Below are positions 40,121-47,791 of a DNA stretch of 64,000 bases, one piece after another. Position numbers and translations under genes: made by a program. The stretch is from Microbacterium sp. YJN-G. GTDB taxonomy: Bacteria > Actinomycetota > Actinomycetes > Actinomycetales > Microbacteriaceae. Below the pieces are notes generated by a model. The model had not been told where the DNA came from. It worked only from the letters and a program-made list of their open reading frames with translations, and made no database searches. Location of the stretch: NCBI RefSeq assembly GCF_015040615.1, contig NZ_CP060402.1, forward strand, positions 1,984,001 through 2,048,000. Reading direction: 5' to 3'. The number at the start of each line of letters is the position of its first letter. Positions within the stretch are counted from its first letter, which is position 1.

Positions 40121-40507
40121 TCAGCGCTCGTCCTGGCGCCGATCCCAGCGATCGTTCATGCGGTCCATGAAGGAGGAGTCCCGCGGCTTCGGGCTCCGGG
40201 GCGGGGCACCCGAGACACCGCCTGACGGGCGTCGAACCGGGGTGAAGGCGAGCATCGCGCCGCCGAGCATGGCGAGGAAGGCGATGACGCCGATGATGAT
40301 GCTGCCCACGGGACCGAGGTCGCCGCCGGCGGCTACGGCCGCGATGAGCCCGCCGACGCCGGCGAGCAGCAGCAGGGCGCCGTAGATCAGATTGCGGTAG
40401 CTGAGCGCACGGTCACCCGACGGTGCGGTGACGACGTCCGCATCGTGCTGAAGGAGATGGCGCTCCATCTCGTCGAGCATGCGCTGCTCTTGCTCTGAAA
40501 GAGGCAT
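40121..40507 (-). CDS. DUF3040 domain membrane protein
   Basis: Small actinobacterial protein of 128 residues. The N-terminal motif MPLSEQEQRMLDEMERHLL (1-19) defines the DUF3040 family. Two membrane helices follow (LIYGALLLLAGVGGLIAAVA, about 41-60, and SIIIGVIAFLAMLGGAMLA) and a basic, proline-rich tail. ATG 40507 is chosen over TTG 40513 because the AAGGGGG site is properly spaced. Members are found upstream of mraZ in many actinobacteria. No function is established. Confidence 0.85.
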   Translation of the reverse strand: MPLSEQEQRMLDEMERHLLQHDADVVTAPSGDRALSYRNLIYGALLLLAGVGGLIAAVAAGGDLGPVGSIIIGVIAFLAMLGGAMLAFTPVRRPSGGVSGAPPRSPKPRDSSFMDRMNDRWDRRQDER

Positions 40508-40589
40508 GTCCAACCCCCTTGGTTCGTTCTATCCACTCTACTCGCGCGCGGGGCGGGCGGCTAGCCGGACGCCGGGGAAATCCTGCATC

Positions 40590-40595
40590 TAGGCT
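40590..40595 (+). promoter_or_regulatory. -10 element of the polyprenyl synthase gene
   Basis: TAGGCT lies 7 nt before GTG 40603, with only weak GGGAA in between. It supports the start at 40603 and a leaderless message. Confidence 0.45.
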
Positions 40596-40602
40596 GGGAA
40601 TC

Positions 40603-41691
40603 GTGCCCTCCTCACTCGTGATCGACGCGGTCGCCGCCCGCCTCGAGACTTTCCTCGCCCGCATGTACGCGGAGAGCACCGACTACGGACCCGAGGGGAC
40701 GCTGTTCCTCGACGCGGCGCGCAGCACCCTGACCGGCGGCAAGCGGCTGCGCGCCCGGTTCTGCCACGCCGGCTGGCAGGCGGCATCCGGGCCGGGCCAC
40801 GACCATGCGCGGACCGGCCTCGACGCACTGTGGGGCCTGTGCGCGGCGCTGGAGATCTTCCAGTCCGCGGCCCTCGTGCACGACGACCTCATCGACAACT
40901 CCGACACCCGCCGCGGTCGCCCCGCCTCGCATCGGGCGCTGGAGGCCGCGCACCGCGCGGCCGGCTGGGCGGGCGACGCCGAGGATTTCGGCCGCTCCTC
41001 GGCCGTGCTGCTCGGCGACCTGCTCGTCGCGTGGAGCGACGATCTGCTGGAGGAGTCGCTGCTGCGGCACCCGCACGCGGCGGCGACGCGTGCGGAGTAC
41101 GCGCGCATGCGCCGCGACGTCACGGTCGGCCAGATGCTCGACATCACCGAGGAGTCGGCATGGAGCGTCAGCCCGCCCGAGGCGCTGCTCGAGCGCGCCC
41201 TGCGAGTGGCGTCGCTCAAGTCGGCCCGGTACAGCGTCGTCGAGCCCATCGTGCTGGGCGCGACGCTGGCGGGAGCCGACGAGTCGCTGCTGGCCGCGCT
41301 GCGCGCGTTCGGGCATCCGATCGGGATGGCGTTCCAGCTGCGCGACGACATGCTGGGCGTCTTCGGAGATCCGGAGCTCACCGGCAAGCCCGCCGGCGAC
41401 GATCTGCGTGAGGGCAAGCGCACGGCGCTGATCGCCGTCGCGCGCGAACGGCTGCCCGAGGCGCGTCGCGCCGAGCTGGATGCCGCGCTGGGCGACCCCG
41501 CACTCTCCCCGGACGACGTCGGCGCGCTTCAGCGCCTGATCCGCGACACCGGCGCCGACCTGCGCGTCGAGGAGATGATCACCGGGTACACGGCTGAGGC
41601 CGAGACCGCGCTCGCTTCGCCGGTGATCGAGCCGGCCGCGGCAGCACGGCTGCGGGTGCTGGGCGAAGCCGCCATCACGCGCACGACCTGA
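40603..41691 (+). CDS. idsA: Polyprenyl (geranylgeranyl-type) diphosphate synthase
   Basis: Short-chain trans-prenyltransferase of 362 residues that condenses isopentenyl diphosphate with allylic diphosphates, feeding menaquinone, carotenoid or wall-lipid synthesis. It has the GGKRLRARF substrate site, the first Asp-rich motif in LVHDDLIDNSDTRRG (about 91-105), and the second region QLRDDMLGVFGDPELTGKPA (about 245-264). The second motif reads DDMLG instead of DDxxD, common in the actinobacterial subgroup. GTG 40603 is chosen from the TAGGCT element 7 nt upstream; earlier in-frame codons lie in a non-coding-looking stretch. In M. tuberculosis idsA2 also neighbours Rv2175c and pknL. The product chain length is not readable. 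Confidence 0.9.
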   Translation: MPSSLVIDAVAARLETFLARMYAESTDYGPEGTLFLDAARSTLTGGKRLRARFCHAGWQAASGPGHDHARTGLDALWGLCAALEIFQSAALVHDDLIDNSDTRRGRPASHRALEAAHRAAGWAGDAEDFGRSSAVLLGDLLVAWSDDLLEESLLRHPHAAATRAEYARMRRDVTVGQMLDITEESAWSVSPPEALLERALRVASLKSARYSVVEPIVLGATLAGADESLLAALRAFGHPIGMAFQLRDDMLGVFGDPELTGKPAGDDLREGKRTALIAVARERLPEARRAELDAALGDPALSPDDVGALQRLIRDTGADLRVEEMITGYTAEAETALASPVIEPAAAARLRVLGEAAITRTT

Positions 41692-41748
41692 CGCACGGCC
41701 GCGGCGCCGCTGAACGGCGGCACCTGCCGCCGTCGAATCGGAGCCGGT

Positions 41749-42090
41749 TCAGGCGAGGGCGCGCGCGACGCGGCGCACTTCGCTCTTGTGCCCGGCGAGC
41801 AGCGCCGCGATCGGCGTGCGTCCGAGGCTCTCCTCCTCGGCGAGCAGCCAGTCGATGACCTCGTCGTCGCTGAAGCCGGCATCCTGCAGCGCGATCACGG
41901 TGCCGCGCAGCGAGGGCAGCGGGCGACCGTCGACGAGGAAGACCTCGGGCACCGCGAGGGCGCCGCCGCGCCGCGAGCCGATCAGGTAGTGCTCGTCGAG
42001 CAGCCGGCGCACCCGGCCCGGAGTCTCGTGCAGCACCTCGGCGAGCTGGGGGATCGTCAGCCAGGTGATTTCGGTCGCGTTCTCAGACAC
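41749..42090 (-). CDS. Rv2175c family DNA-binding protein
   Basis: Actinobacterial DNA-binding protein of 113 residues. A winged-helix/MerR-like N-domain (ITWLTIPQLAEVLHETPGRV, about 8-27, then RRLLDEHYLIGSRRGG) precedes the C-terminal Rv2175c domain (LQDAGFSDDEVIDWLLAEEESLG, about 69-91). In M. tuberculosis this protein is a substrate of PknL, which phosphorylates an N-terminal threonine. Here the N-terminus contains Thr6 and Thr9, so the link may be conserved, and the kinase is encoded 1.4 kb away. GTG 42090 follows GATAGT by 6 nt. Confidence 0.85.
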   Translation of the reverse strand: MSENATEITWLTIPQLAEVLHETPGRVRRLLDEHYLIGSRRGGALAVPEVFLVDGRPLPSLRGTVIALQDAGFSDDEVIDWLLAEEESLGRTPIAALLAGHKSEVRRVARALA

Positions 42091-42103
42091 GACTCCACTA
42101 TCT

Positions 42104-42137
42104 CATCCGCACCGGTGCCTCATCTGCACCGGTGCCT
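42104..42137. promoter_or_regulatory. Tandem 17-bp repeat with two GCACCGGTGC palindromes
   Basis: Two adjacent copies of a 17-bp unit (CATCYGCACCGGTGCCT) give palindromes at 42109-42118 and 42126-42135, followed by a degenerate third CATCTTCGCCGG. They lie between the divergent Rv2175c-like and LysM genes. The arrangement suggests a binding site for a dimeric regulator. Confidence 0.5.
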
Positions 42138-42260
42138 CATCTTCGCCGGCTCGGAGAACGCCTTCCGGATGCCGCGAATCACACCAGTCACACCCGTCAC
42201 TTCTGTTGACATCTCTTTACATCCGTGTCAGCGTGTCCTATGCAGAAACAGGGGGCTCCC

Positions 42261-43448
42261 ATGCATACTCACTCCGCCCGCAGCCGCGCCATCCGATTCG
42301 CAACGCCGACCGCCGTGATCGGCACGCTCGCCGCCGTCCTGACCGCCGCACCGGCCGATGCCGACGAACTGCGGCGCACCGAGGTGGCACCGCCGCGACT
42401 GCATGTCACTCCGCCGCCCGTCGCCCAGACCGCACCGGTGCGTCACGCCTCCACCAGGCCCACGACGTACACCGTGCGGCCCGGCGACACCGTGTCGGCG
42501 ATCGCGATCCGCAACGGCCTGCGACCGGCCGATGTGCTCGCCTGGAACGGGCTCGGCTGGCGCTCTGTCATCTACCCCGGCCAGACGTTGCGGCTCACCG
42601 CCCCGGCGGCTCCGAAGCCCGCGGCTGCACCCGCCGCGAAGCCCGCCCCGCAGGCGGCGGCGAAGACGCACACCGTGGTGCGCGGCGACACCGTCTACGC
42701 CATCGCCCGCAAGTACGGCACGACCGTCGCGAAGGTCATCGCTGCGAACGGCCTCGGCAGGTCGGCGACGATCTTCCCCGGGCAGAAGCTCAAGGTCGGC
42801 GGTGCGGCCGCCGCCGCACCGGCACCCGCCGCAGCCCCAGCCGCGCCCGCCGCACCCGCCGCCTCGGCGAAGCCGGCCGCGCACACCGTCGTCGCCGGCG
42901 ACACCCTGTTCGCCATCGCACGCAAGTACGGCACCACGGTCGCCGTCCTCCTCCAGGCCAACGGGCTCGGCAACGGCAGCATCATCTATCCGGGCCAGAG
43001 CCTGCGCCTGACGCCCCCGGCTCCCGCGCAGCGCTTCGCGAGCCTGGATGCCGTCCAGCGCGGCCACGCGCAGCACATCATCCGGGTCGGGCGCGAGCTC
43101 GGCGTGCCCGATCGCGGCATCGCGATCGCCCTGGCCACGGCCATGGTCGAGTCGTCGATGCGCAACCTCGACTTCGGCGACCGCGACTCGCTGGGCCTGT
43201 TCCAGCAGCGCCCCAGCCAGGGCTGGGGCACGCCCGCGCAGATCATGGATGCCGACCGCAGCATCCGGGTCTTCTACGGCGGACCGCACGACCCCAACGG
43301 CGACGTCACCCGGGGGCTGCTCGACATCTCCGGCTGGCAGACGCGGGCGTTCACCGCGGCCGCGCAGGCCGTGCAGGTCTCGGCCTTCCCCGATCGCTAC
43401 GGGCAGTGGGAGCAGCAGGCGAACAGCTGGCTCGCGTCGCTGGGATGA
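42261..43448 (+). CDS. Secreted LysM protein with lysozyme-like C-terminal domain
   Basis: Probable exported peptidoglycan-binding hydrolase of 395 residues. A signal peptide (ATPTAVIGTLAAVLTAAPADA, about residues 16-37) leads to three LysM repeats (TYTVRPGDTVSAIAIRNGL, THTVVRGDTVYAIARKYGT and AHTVVAGDTLFAIARKYGT), separated by Ala/Pro linkers. The C-terminal domain contains AMVESSMRN and DSLGLFQQRPSQGWGT, resembling the catalytic Glu and GLFQ motif of lytic transglycosylases. ATG 42261 has an AGGGGG site; ATG 42240 is less well placed. It lies between the Rv2175c-like gene and the PASTA kinase, suggesting wall remodelling under kinase control. Confidence 0.85.
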   Translation: MHTHSARSRAIRFATPTAVIGTLAAVLTAAPADADELRRTEVAPPRLHVTPPPVAQTAPVRHASTRPTTYTVRPGDTVSAIAIRNGLRPADVLAWNGLGWRSVIYPGQTLRLTAPAAPKPAAAPAAKPAPQAAAKTHTVVRGDTVYAIARKYGTTVAKVIAANGLGRSATIFPGQKLKVGGAAAAAPAPAAAPAAPAAPAASAKPAAHTVVAGDTLFAIARKYGTTVAVLLQANGLGNGSIIYPGQSLRLTPPAPAQRFASLDAVQRGHAQHIIRVGRELGVPDRGIAIALATAMVESSMRNLDFGDRDSLGLFQQRPSQGWGTPAQIMDADRSIRVFYGGPHDPNGDVTRGLLDISGWQTRAFTAAAQAVQVSAFPDRYGQWEQQANSWLASLG

Positions 43449-43518
43449 CGCGCGCGTCGTCACCGGATCGAAACCTCCCGCAGGTGCGCCGCTGTCCGGC
43501 CTCCCAGTCCGTTCTTCA

Positions 43519-43524
43519 TAGACT
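43519..43524 (+). promoter_or_regulatory. -10 element of the PASTA kinase gene
   Basis: TAGACT lies 6 nt before GTG 43531 with no ribosome binding site (CTCTCT only), the clearest leaderless layout in the window. Confidence 0.5.
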
Positions 43525-43530
43525 CTCTCT

Positions 43531-45474
43531 GTGAGCACTCCGCAGGCCGACCCCCTCATCGGGCGGCTTGTCGACGGCCGGTACCGGGTGCGCGCGCGCA
43601 TCGCCCGTGGCGGCATGGCGACCGTGTACGTCGCCACCGACATGCGGCTCGAGCGGCGCATCGCGCTCAAGGTCATGCACGCGCACCTCAGCGACGACTC
43701 GGCGTTCCAGAGCCGGTTCATCCAGGAGGCGCGGTCCGCGGCACGTCTGGCCGACCCGCACGTCGTCAACGTCTTCGACCAGGGCCAGGACGGTGAGCTC
43801 GCCTACCTGGTGATGGAGTACCTGCCCGGGATCACGCTGCGTGAGCTGATGCGCGAGCAGAAGCGGCTGACCGTGCCGCAGACGATCACGATCATGGATG
43901 CGATCCTCTCCGGGCTCGCCGCGGCGCACCGCGCAGGCATCGTGCACCGCGACGTGAAGCCCGAGAACGTGCTGCTCGCCGAGGACGGCCGGATCAAGAT
44001 CGGCGACTTCGGGCTCGCGCGCGCGACCACGGCCAACACCGCCACCGGCGCCCAGCTGCTCGGCACCATCGCCTATCTCGCCCCCGAGCTCGTCACCCGG
44101 GGAACGGCGGATGCCCGCAGCGACATCTACGCGCTGGGCATCATGCTCTACGAGATGCTCGTCGGCGAGCAGCCCTATCAGGGCGAGCAGCCGATGCAGA
44201 TCGCCTTCCAGCACGCGACCGAGCAGGTGCCGCGCCCGAGCGTGCGCAATCCCTCCGTTCCCGAGCAGCTCGACGAGCTGGTGCTGTGGGCGACCGAGAA
44301 GTCGCCGGATGAGCGCCCCCTGAACGCGCAGGAGATGCTCGACCGGCTGCGCGAGATCGAGCGCGACCTCGGCGTCACCCCGGTTCCGACCGCCACGACT
44401 GTCGCGATCGCCGAGCACGACTCCGGCGCGGTGACCAAGATCCTCCCCGGCACGGCGGTCATGACCGCCACGGCACCGGTCGCCGCCGAGACCGCCGACA
44501 ACGGCGCACGGCTGCGGCGGCGCACGGCGCGCCGTCGCGCACGCGGCGCACTGCTGCTCTCGCTGGTGCTGCTGCTCGCGGTCGCCGCGGGCGGCGTCGG
44601 CTGGTGGTTCGGCTCGGGCCCCGGGTCCCTCATCGCCGTCCCCTCCGTCGCGGGGATGCCGCTGGCGGATGCCGAGAAGGCCGTCACCGCCGAGGGGCTG
44701 GTGCCCGCGAGCACCACGCAGTCGTCGATCGACGTGCCGGCCGGGGATGTCATCGAATCCGACCCCGGTGCCGGCGAGCGGGTCGAGAAGGAGAGCACGG
44801 TCACCCTGATCGTCTCGTCGGGACCGGCTCAGCACACCCTCGGCAAGCTCAGCGGTCTCAGCGAGGACCAGGTGCGCGAGACGCTCACCGCGAACCGCGT
44901 CAACATCGACGAGACCGTCGAGCAGTACTTCGCGAACCTCGACAAGGGGCTCGTGCTGAACGTGCGGATCACACCGCGTGCCGGCGGCGAGGCCTACGCC
45001 TGCGGTGACGGCTGCGAGGTCTTCGAGGACGACACCGCCCTCATCCAGGTCTCGCTCGGTGCGTTCCCGAACGTCGTCGGCAAGCCGGTCGACGAAGCCG
45101 TCGGCATCATCGAGGATGCCGGACTGAAGGTCGCCGACGAGCGCCCGGAGGACTGGAGCGACAGCGTCGCCAAGGGCAGCGTCATCGCGCAGACCACTGA
45201 GCGACCGGGCGGCGGCAGCTGGCGCCCCGGTGACGCGGTGACCCTGACTGTGTCGAAGGGCCCGCAGCCGGTCGACGTGCCCGATGTGGTCGGCGACACC
45301 CTCAACGAGGCGAAGCAGAAGATCAGCGCGGTGGGGCTGAAGGCGTCCTACGCCCCCTGGGGGGACCTGCCCGGTTTCGGCGACATGGCCGTCGTCGTGG
45401 GACAGAGCCCTGGTGACGACAGCACCCTGCCCAAGGGCGGCACGGTCGAGCTGACGATCCAGCTCAGCGGCTGA
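43531..45474 (+). CDS. pknL: PASTA-domain Ser/Thr protein kinase (PknL/PknB type)
   Basis: Membrane eukaryotic-type Ser/Thr kinase of 647 residues, sensing wall fragments and phosphorylating cytoplasmic targets. The kinase domain (about 18-285) has a Gly-rich loop (IARGGMATVYVA), Lys47 in ALKVMH, HRDVKPENVLL, DFGLA and a Thr-rich activation loop ATTANTATGAQLLGT. A juxtamembrane region and one helix (LLLSLVLLLAVAAGGVGWWF, about 335-355) precede four extracellular PASTA repeats from IAVPSVAGMPLADAEK. Repeat 2 is degenerate and carries a Cys pair (ACGDGCEVF). The M. tuberculosis gene in this position (pknL) lacks PASTA domains; this homologue keeps them. It sits between the LysM hydrolase candidate and aroG. 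The start is GTG 43531. Confidence 0.93.
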   Translation: MSTPQADPLIGRLVDGRYRVRARIARGGMATVYVATDMRLERRIALKVMHAHLSDDSAFQSRFIQEARSAARLADPHVVNVFDQGQDGELAYLVMEYLPGITLRELMREQKRLTVPQTITIMDAILSGLAAAHRAGIVHRDVKPENVLLAEDGRIKIGDFGLARATTANTATGAQLLGTIAYLAPELVTRGTADARSDIYALGIMLYEMLVGEQPYQGEQPMQIAFQHATEQVPRPSVRNPSVPEQLDELVLWATEKSPDERPLNAQEMLDRLREIERDLGVTPVPTATTVAIAEHDSGAVTKILPGTAVMTATAPVAAETADNGARLRRRTARRRARGALLLSLVLLLAVAAGGVGWWFGSGPGSLIAVPSVAGMPLADAEKAVTAEGLVPASTTQSSIDVPAGDVIESDPGAGERVEKESTVTLIVSSGPAQHTLGKLSGLSEDQVRETLTANRVNIDETVEQYFANLDKGLVLNVRITPRAGGEAYACGDGCEVFEDDTALIQVSLGAFPNVVGKPVDEAVGIIEDAGLKVADERPEDWSDSVAKGSVIAQTTERPGGGSWRPGDAVTLTVSKGPQPVDVPDVVGDTLNEAKQKISAVGLKASYAPWGDLPGFGDMAVVVGQSPGDDSTLPKGGTVELTIQLSG

Positions 45475-45504
45475 GCTGCGCCGACAGCATCCTCCGCAGA
45501 CGAC

Positions 45505-45550
45505 AGAAGCCGGATGCGGTTCTCGTGAGTGAGAACCGCAGCCGGCTTCT
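45505..45550. terminator. Bidirectional terminator between pknL and aroG
   Basis: AGAAGCCGG and TGCGGTTCTC pair with their complements (CCGGCTTCT and GAGAACCGCA), one unpaired base apart, to give a stem of about 19 bp around GTGAGT. It lies between convergent genes and ends in a CTTCTTCC tract on the forward strand. Confidence 0.85.
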
Positions 45551-45564
45551 TCCGGATCCTGAGG

Positions 45565-46902
45565 TCAGCGCTTCTCGAGCTCTTCGGCCACGAGGAAGGC
45601 GAGCTCCAGGCTCTGCATGTGGTTCAGGCGCGGGTCGCACAGGCTCTCGTAGCGGGTCGCGAGGGTGTCCTCGTCGATCTGCTCCGAGCCGCCCAGGCAC
45701 TCCGTGACGTCGTCGCCGGTGAGCTCGACGTGGATGCCGCCGGGGAAGGTGCCGATGGCACGGTGCGCTTCGAAGAAGCCGCGCACCTCGTCGACCACGT
45801 CGTCGAAGCGGCGGGTCTTGTAGCCGGTCGAGGTGGTGATGCCGTTGCCGTGCATCGGGTCGGTGACCCACAGCGGGGTGGCGCCGGAGTCCTTGACGGC
45901 CTGCAGCAGCGGGGGCAGCGCGTCGCGGATCTTGCCCGCGCCCATGCGCGTGATGAAGGTGAGGCGACCCGGCTCGCGCTCGGGGTCGAGCTTGTCGATG
46001 AGGGCGAGCGCCGTCTCGGGCGTCGTGGTGGGCCCGAGCTTGACGCCGATGGGGTTGCGGATGCGCGAGAAGTAGTCGACGTGCGCGCCGTCGAGGTCGC
46101 GGGTGCGCTCCCCGATCCACAGGAAGTGCGCCGAGGTGTTGTACGGGTTGAACGTACGCGAGTCGATGCGCGTCATGGGCCGCTCGTAGTCCATGAGCAG
46201 GCCCTCGTGACCGGTGAAGAACTCGACGCGCTTGAGCTCGTCGAAGTCGGCGCCGGCCGCCTCCATGAACTTGATCGCGCGGTCGATCTCGGCCGCCATG
46301 CGCTCGTAGCGCTGGTTGGCCGGGTTCTGCGCGAAGCCCTTGTTCCAGGAGTGCACCTCGCGCAGATCGGCGAAGCCGCCCTGGGTGAACGCGCGGATGA
46401 GGTTCAGGGTCGACGCGGCCGTGTGGTAGCCCTGCAGCAGCCGGCCGGGATCGGCCTGGCGCGACTTCTCGGTGAAGTCGTAGCCGTTGACGATGTCGCC
46501 GCGGTACGCGGGCAGGGTGACGTCGCCGCGGGTCTCGTTGTCGCTGGAGCGCGGCTTGGCGAACTGCCCCGCCATGCGGCCCATCTTCACGACCGGCATC
46601 GAGGCGCCGTAGGTGAGCACGACGGCCATCTGCAGCACCGTCTTGATGCGGTTGCGGATCTGATCGGCGGTCGCCCCCGCGAACGTCTCGGCGCAGTCGC
46701 CGCCCTGCAGCAGGAAGGCGTTGCCGGATGCCGCGCGCGCCAGGCGCGTGCGGAGATTGTCGACCTCGCCGGCGAACACCAGCGGCGGCAGCGAGGCGAT
46801 CTGAGACGACACCGATGCGACCCGTTCGGCATCCGGCCACTGCGGCTGCTGCTTGATGGGAAGGGTGCGCCACACGTCGAGGTCAGGATGCGAGGGAAGC
46901 AT
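45565..46902 (-). CDS. aroG: Class II 3-deoxy-7-phosphoheptulonate synthase
   Basis: First enzyme of the shikimate pathway, joining phosphoenolpyruvate and erythrose 4-phosphate. The 445-residue, plant/mycobacterial-like class II enzyme has LLQGGDCAETF (about 64-74, metal Cys), KMGRMAGQFAKPRS, NYRGDIVNG-like AYRGDIVNGYDF, SHFLW-like AHFLWIGERTRDLDGAH, GVKLGPT and TDPMHGN (metal His). Feedback sites cannot be judged. In M. tuberculosis aroG (Rv2178c) is also next to pknL. ATG 46902 follows TAAGCT by 6 nt. Confidence 0.97.
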   Translation of the reverse strand: MLPSHPDLDVWRTLPIKQQPQWPDAERVASVSSQIASLPPLVFAGEVDNLRTRLARAASGNAFLLQGGDCAETFAGATADQIRNRIKTVLQMAVVLTYGASMPVVKMGRMAGQFAKPRSSDNETRGDVTLPAYRGDIVNGYDFTEKSRQADPGRLLQGYHTAASTLNLIRAFTQGGFADLREVHSWNKGFAQNPANQRYERMAAEIDRAIKFMEAAGADFDELKRVEFFTGHEGLLMDYERPMTRIDSRTFNPYNTSAHFLWIGERTRDLDGAHVDYFSRIRNPIGVKLGPTTTPETALALIDKLDPEREPGRLTFITRMGAGKIRDALPPLLQAVKDSGATPLWVTDPMHGNGITTSTGYKTRRFDDVVDEVRGFFEAHRAIGTFPGGIHVELTGDDVTECLGGSEQIDEDTLATRYESLCDPRLNHMQSLELAFLVAEELEKR

Positions 46903-46908
46903 CCACCC

Positions 46909-46914
46909 AGCTTA
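46909..46914 (-). promoter_or_regulatory. -10 element of aroG
   Basis: TAAGCT on the reverse strand, 6 nt before ATG 46902, no ribosome binding site; leaderless pattern. Confidence 0.4.
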
Positions 46915-46976
46915 CTGGGCGGCGACGCGCCGGGACGGCGCTGTGACGGGCAGCGGATGCCGCGCACGCACCGCGT

Positions 46977-47675
46977 TCAGCGGCGTCGCGAGGCCTTCTG
47001 CGGGAGCCTGTCCTTGACGGTCGAGGCGTACACGTCGTCGTACTCCTGCGCGCCCAGTCGCTGCAGGGCGATCATGATCTCGTCGGTCACGGCCCTGAGG
47101 ATGTAGCGGTCGTTCTCCATCCCCTCGTACCGCGAGAAATCCAGCGGCTCGCCGATGACGATGCCCACCCGCATGATGTTGGGGATGCGCTGCCCGATCG
47201 GCATCGCCGTATCCGTGTCGACCATCACCACCGGGACGACCGGCACCTTGGCCTCGAGGGCCATCCTGGCGATGCCCGTGCGGCCCCGGTAGAGCCGGCC
47301 GTCGGGGCTGCGGGTGCCCTCGGGGTAGATGCCCAGCAGGTCTCCCCTGCCGAGGATCTGCAGGCCGGTGTTCAGGGAGGCCTCGGATGCCTTGCCGCCG
47401 GAGCGGTCGATGGGGATCTGGCCGGTGCCCTTCATGAACATGCGGGTCGCCCAGCCCTTGATGCCGCGGCCGGTGAAGTAGTCGCTCTTGGCGAGGAAGG
47501 ACATCGGGCGATCGATCAGCAGCGGGAGGAAGATCGAGTCGGCGAAGGAGAGATGGTTGCTCGCCAGGATCGCGGCCCCTGTGGCGGGCACGTTGGCGCG
47601 CCCGACGATCCAGGGTCGGAAGATCGCCTTGACCAGCGGCCCGATCGCGATGTACTTCATCAGCCAGTAGAACAT
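46977..47675 (-). CDS. plsC: 1-acyl-sn-glycerol-3-phosphate acyltransferase
   Basis: Makes phosphatidate from lysophosphatidate and acyl donor at the membrane. From ATG 47675 (MFYWLMKYIAIGP) the product has 232 residues with the acyltransferase motifs ASNHLSFADSIFLPL (about 43-57), GTGQIPIDRSG and GIYPEGTRSPDGRLYRG (about 115-131) and VVPVVMVDTDT. A longer upstream reading exists, but it is Arg-rich and unlike the family. A TAGACT element lies 8 nt before the ATG. M. tuberculosis has the same gene (Rv2182c) near aroG. Confidence 0.9.
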   Translation of the reverse strand: MFYWLMKYIAIGPLVKAIFRPWIVGRANVPATGAAILASNHLSFADSIFLPLLIDRPMSFLAKSDYFTGRGIKGWATRMFMKGTGQIPIDRSGGKASEASLNTGLQILGRGDLLGIYPEGTRSPDGRLYRGRTGIARMALEAKVPVVPVVMVDTDTAMPIGQRIPNIMRVGIVIGEPLDFSRYEGMENDRYILRAVTDEIMIALQRLGAQEYDDVYASTVKDRLPQKASRRR

Positions 47676-47683
47676 CGTCTGGA

Positions 47684-47689
47684 AGTCTA
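47684..47689 (-). promoter_or_regulatory. -10 element of plsC
   Basis: TAGACT on the reverse strand 8 nt before ATG 47675. It supports the shorter start of plsC. Confidence 0.4.
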
Positions 47690-47747
47690 GCGCCGGGGCC
47701 CACCAAGCGACCGAGTATCGAATGCCATGCGACTGGATCTCATGTCT

Positions 47748-47753
47748 TAGACT
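47748..47753 (+). promoter_or_regulatory. -10 element of the acyl-CoA ligase gene
   Basis: TAGACT on the forward strand about 38 nt before GTG 47792, leaving a leader that contains an AAGGAG site. Confidence 0.4.
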
Positions 47754-47791
47754 CAGACCATACCCGTCCGTCCGGTATCGAAGGAGCTGCC

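Noticed and set aside
41341..41358. Missing second Asp-rich motif (DDMLG) in the polyprenyl synthase as a sign of inactivation
   Set aside because: DDxxG is common in actinobacterial members of this family, and all other active-site motifs are intact.
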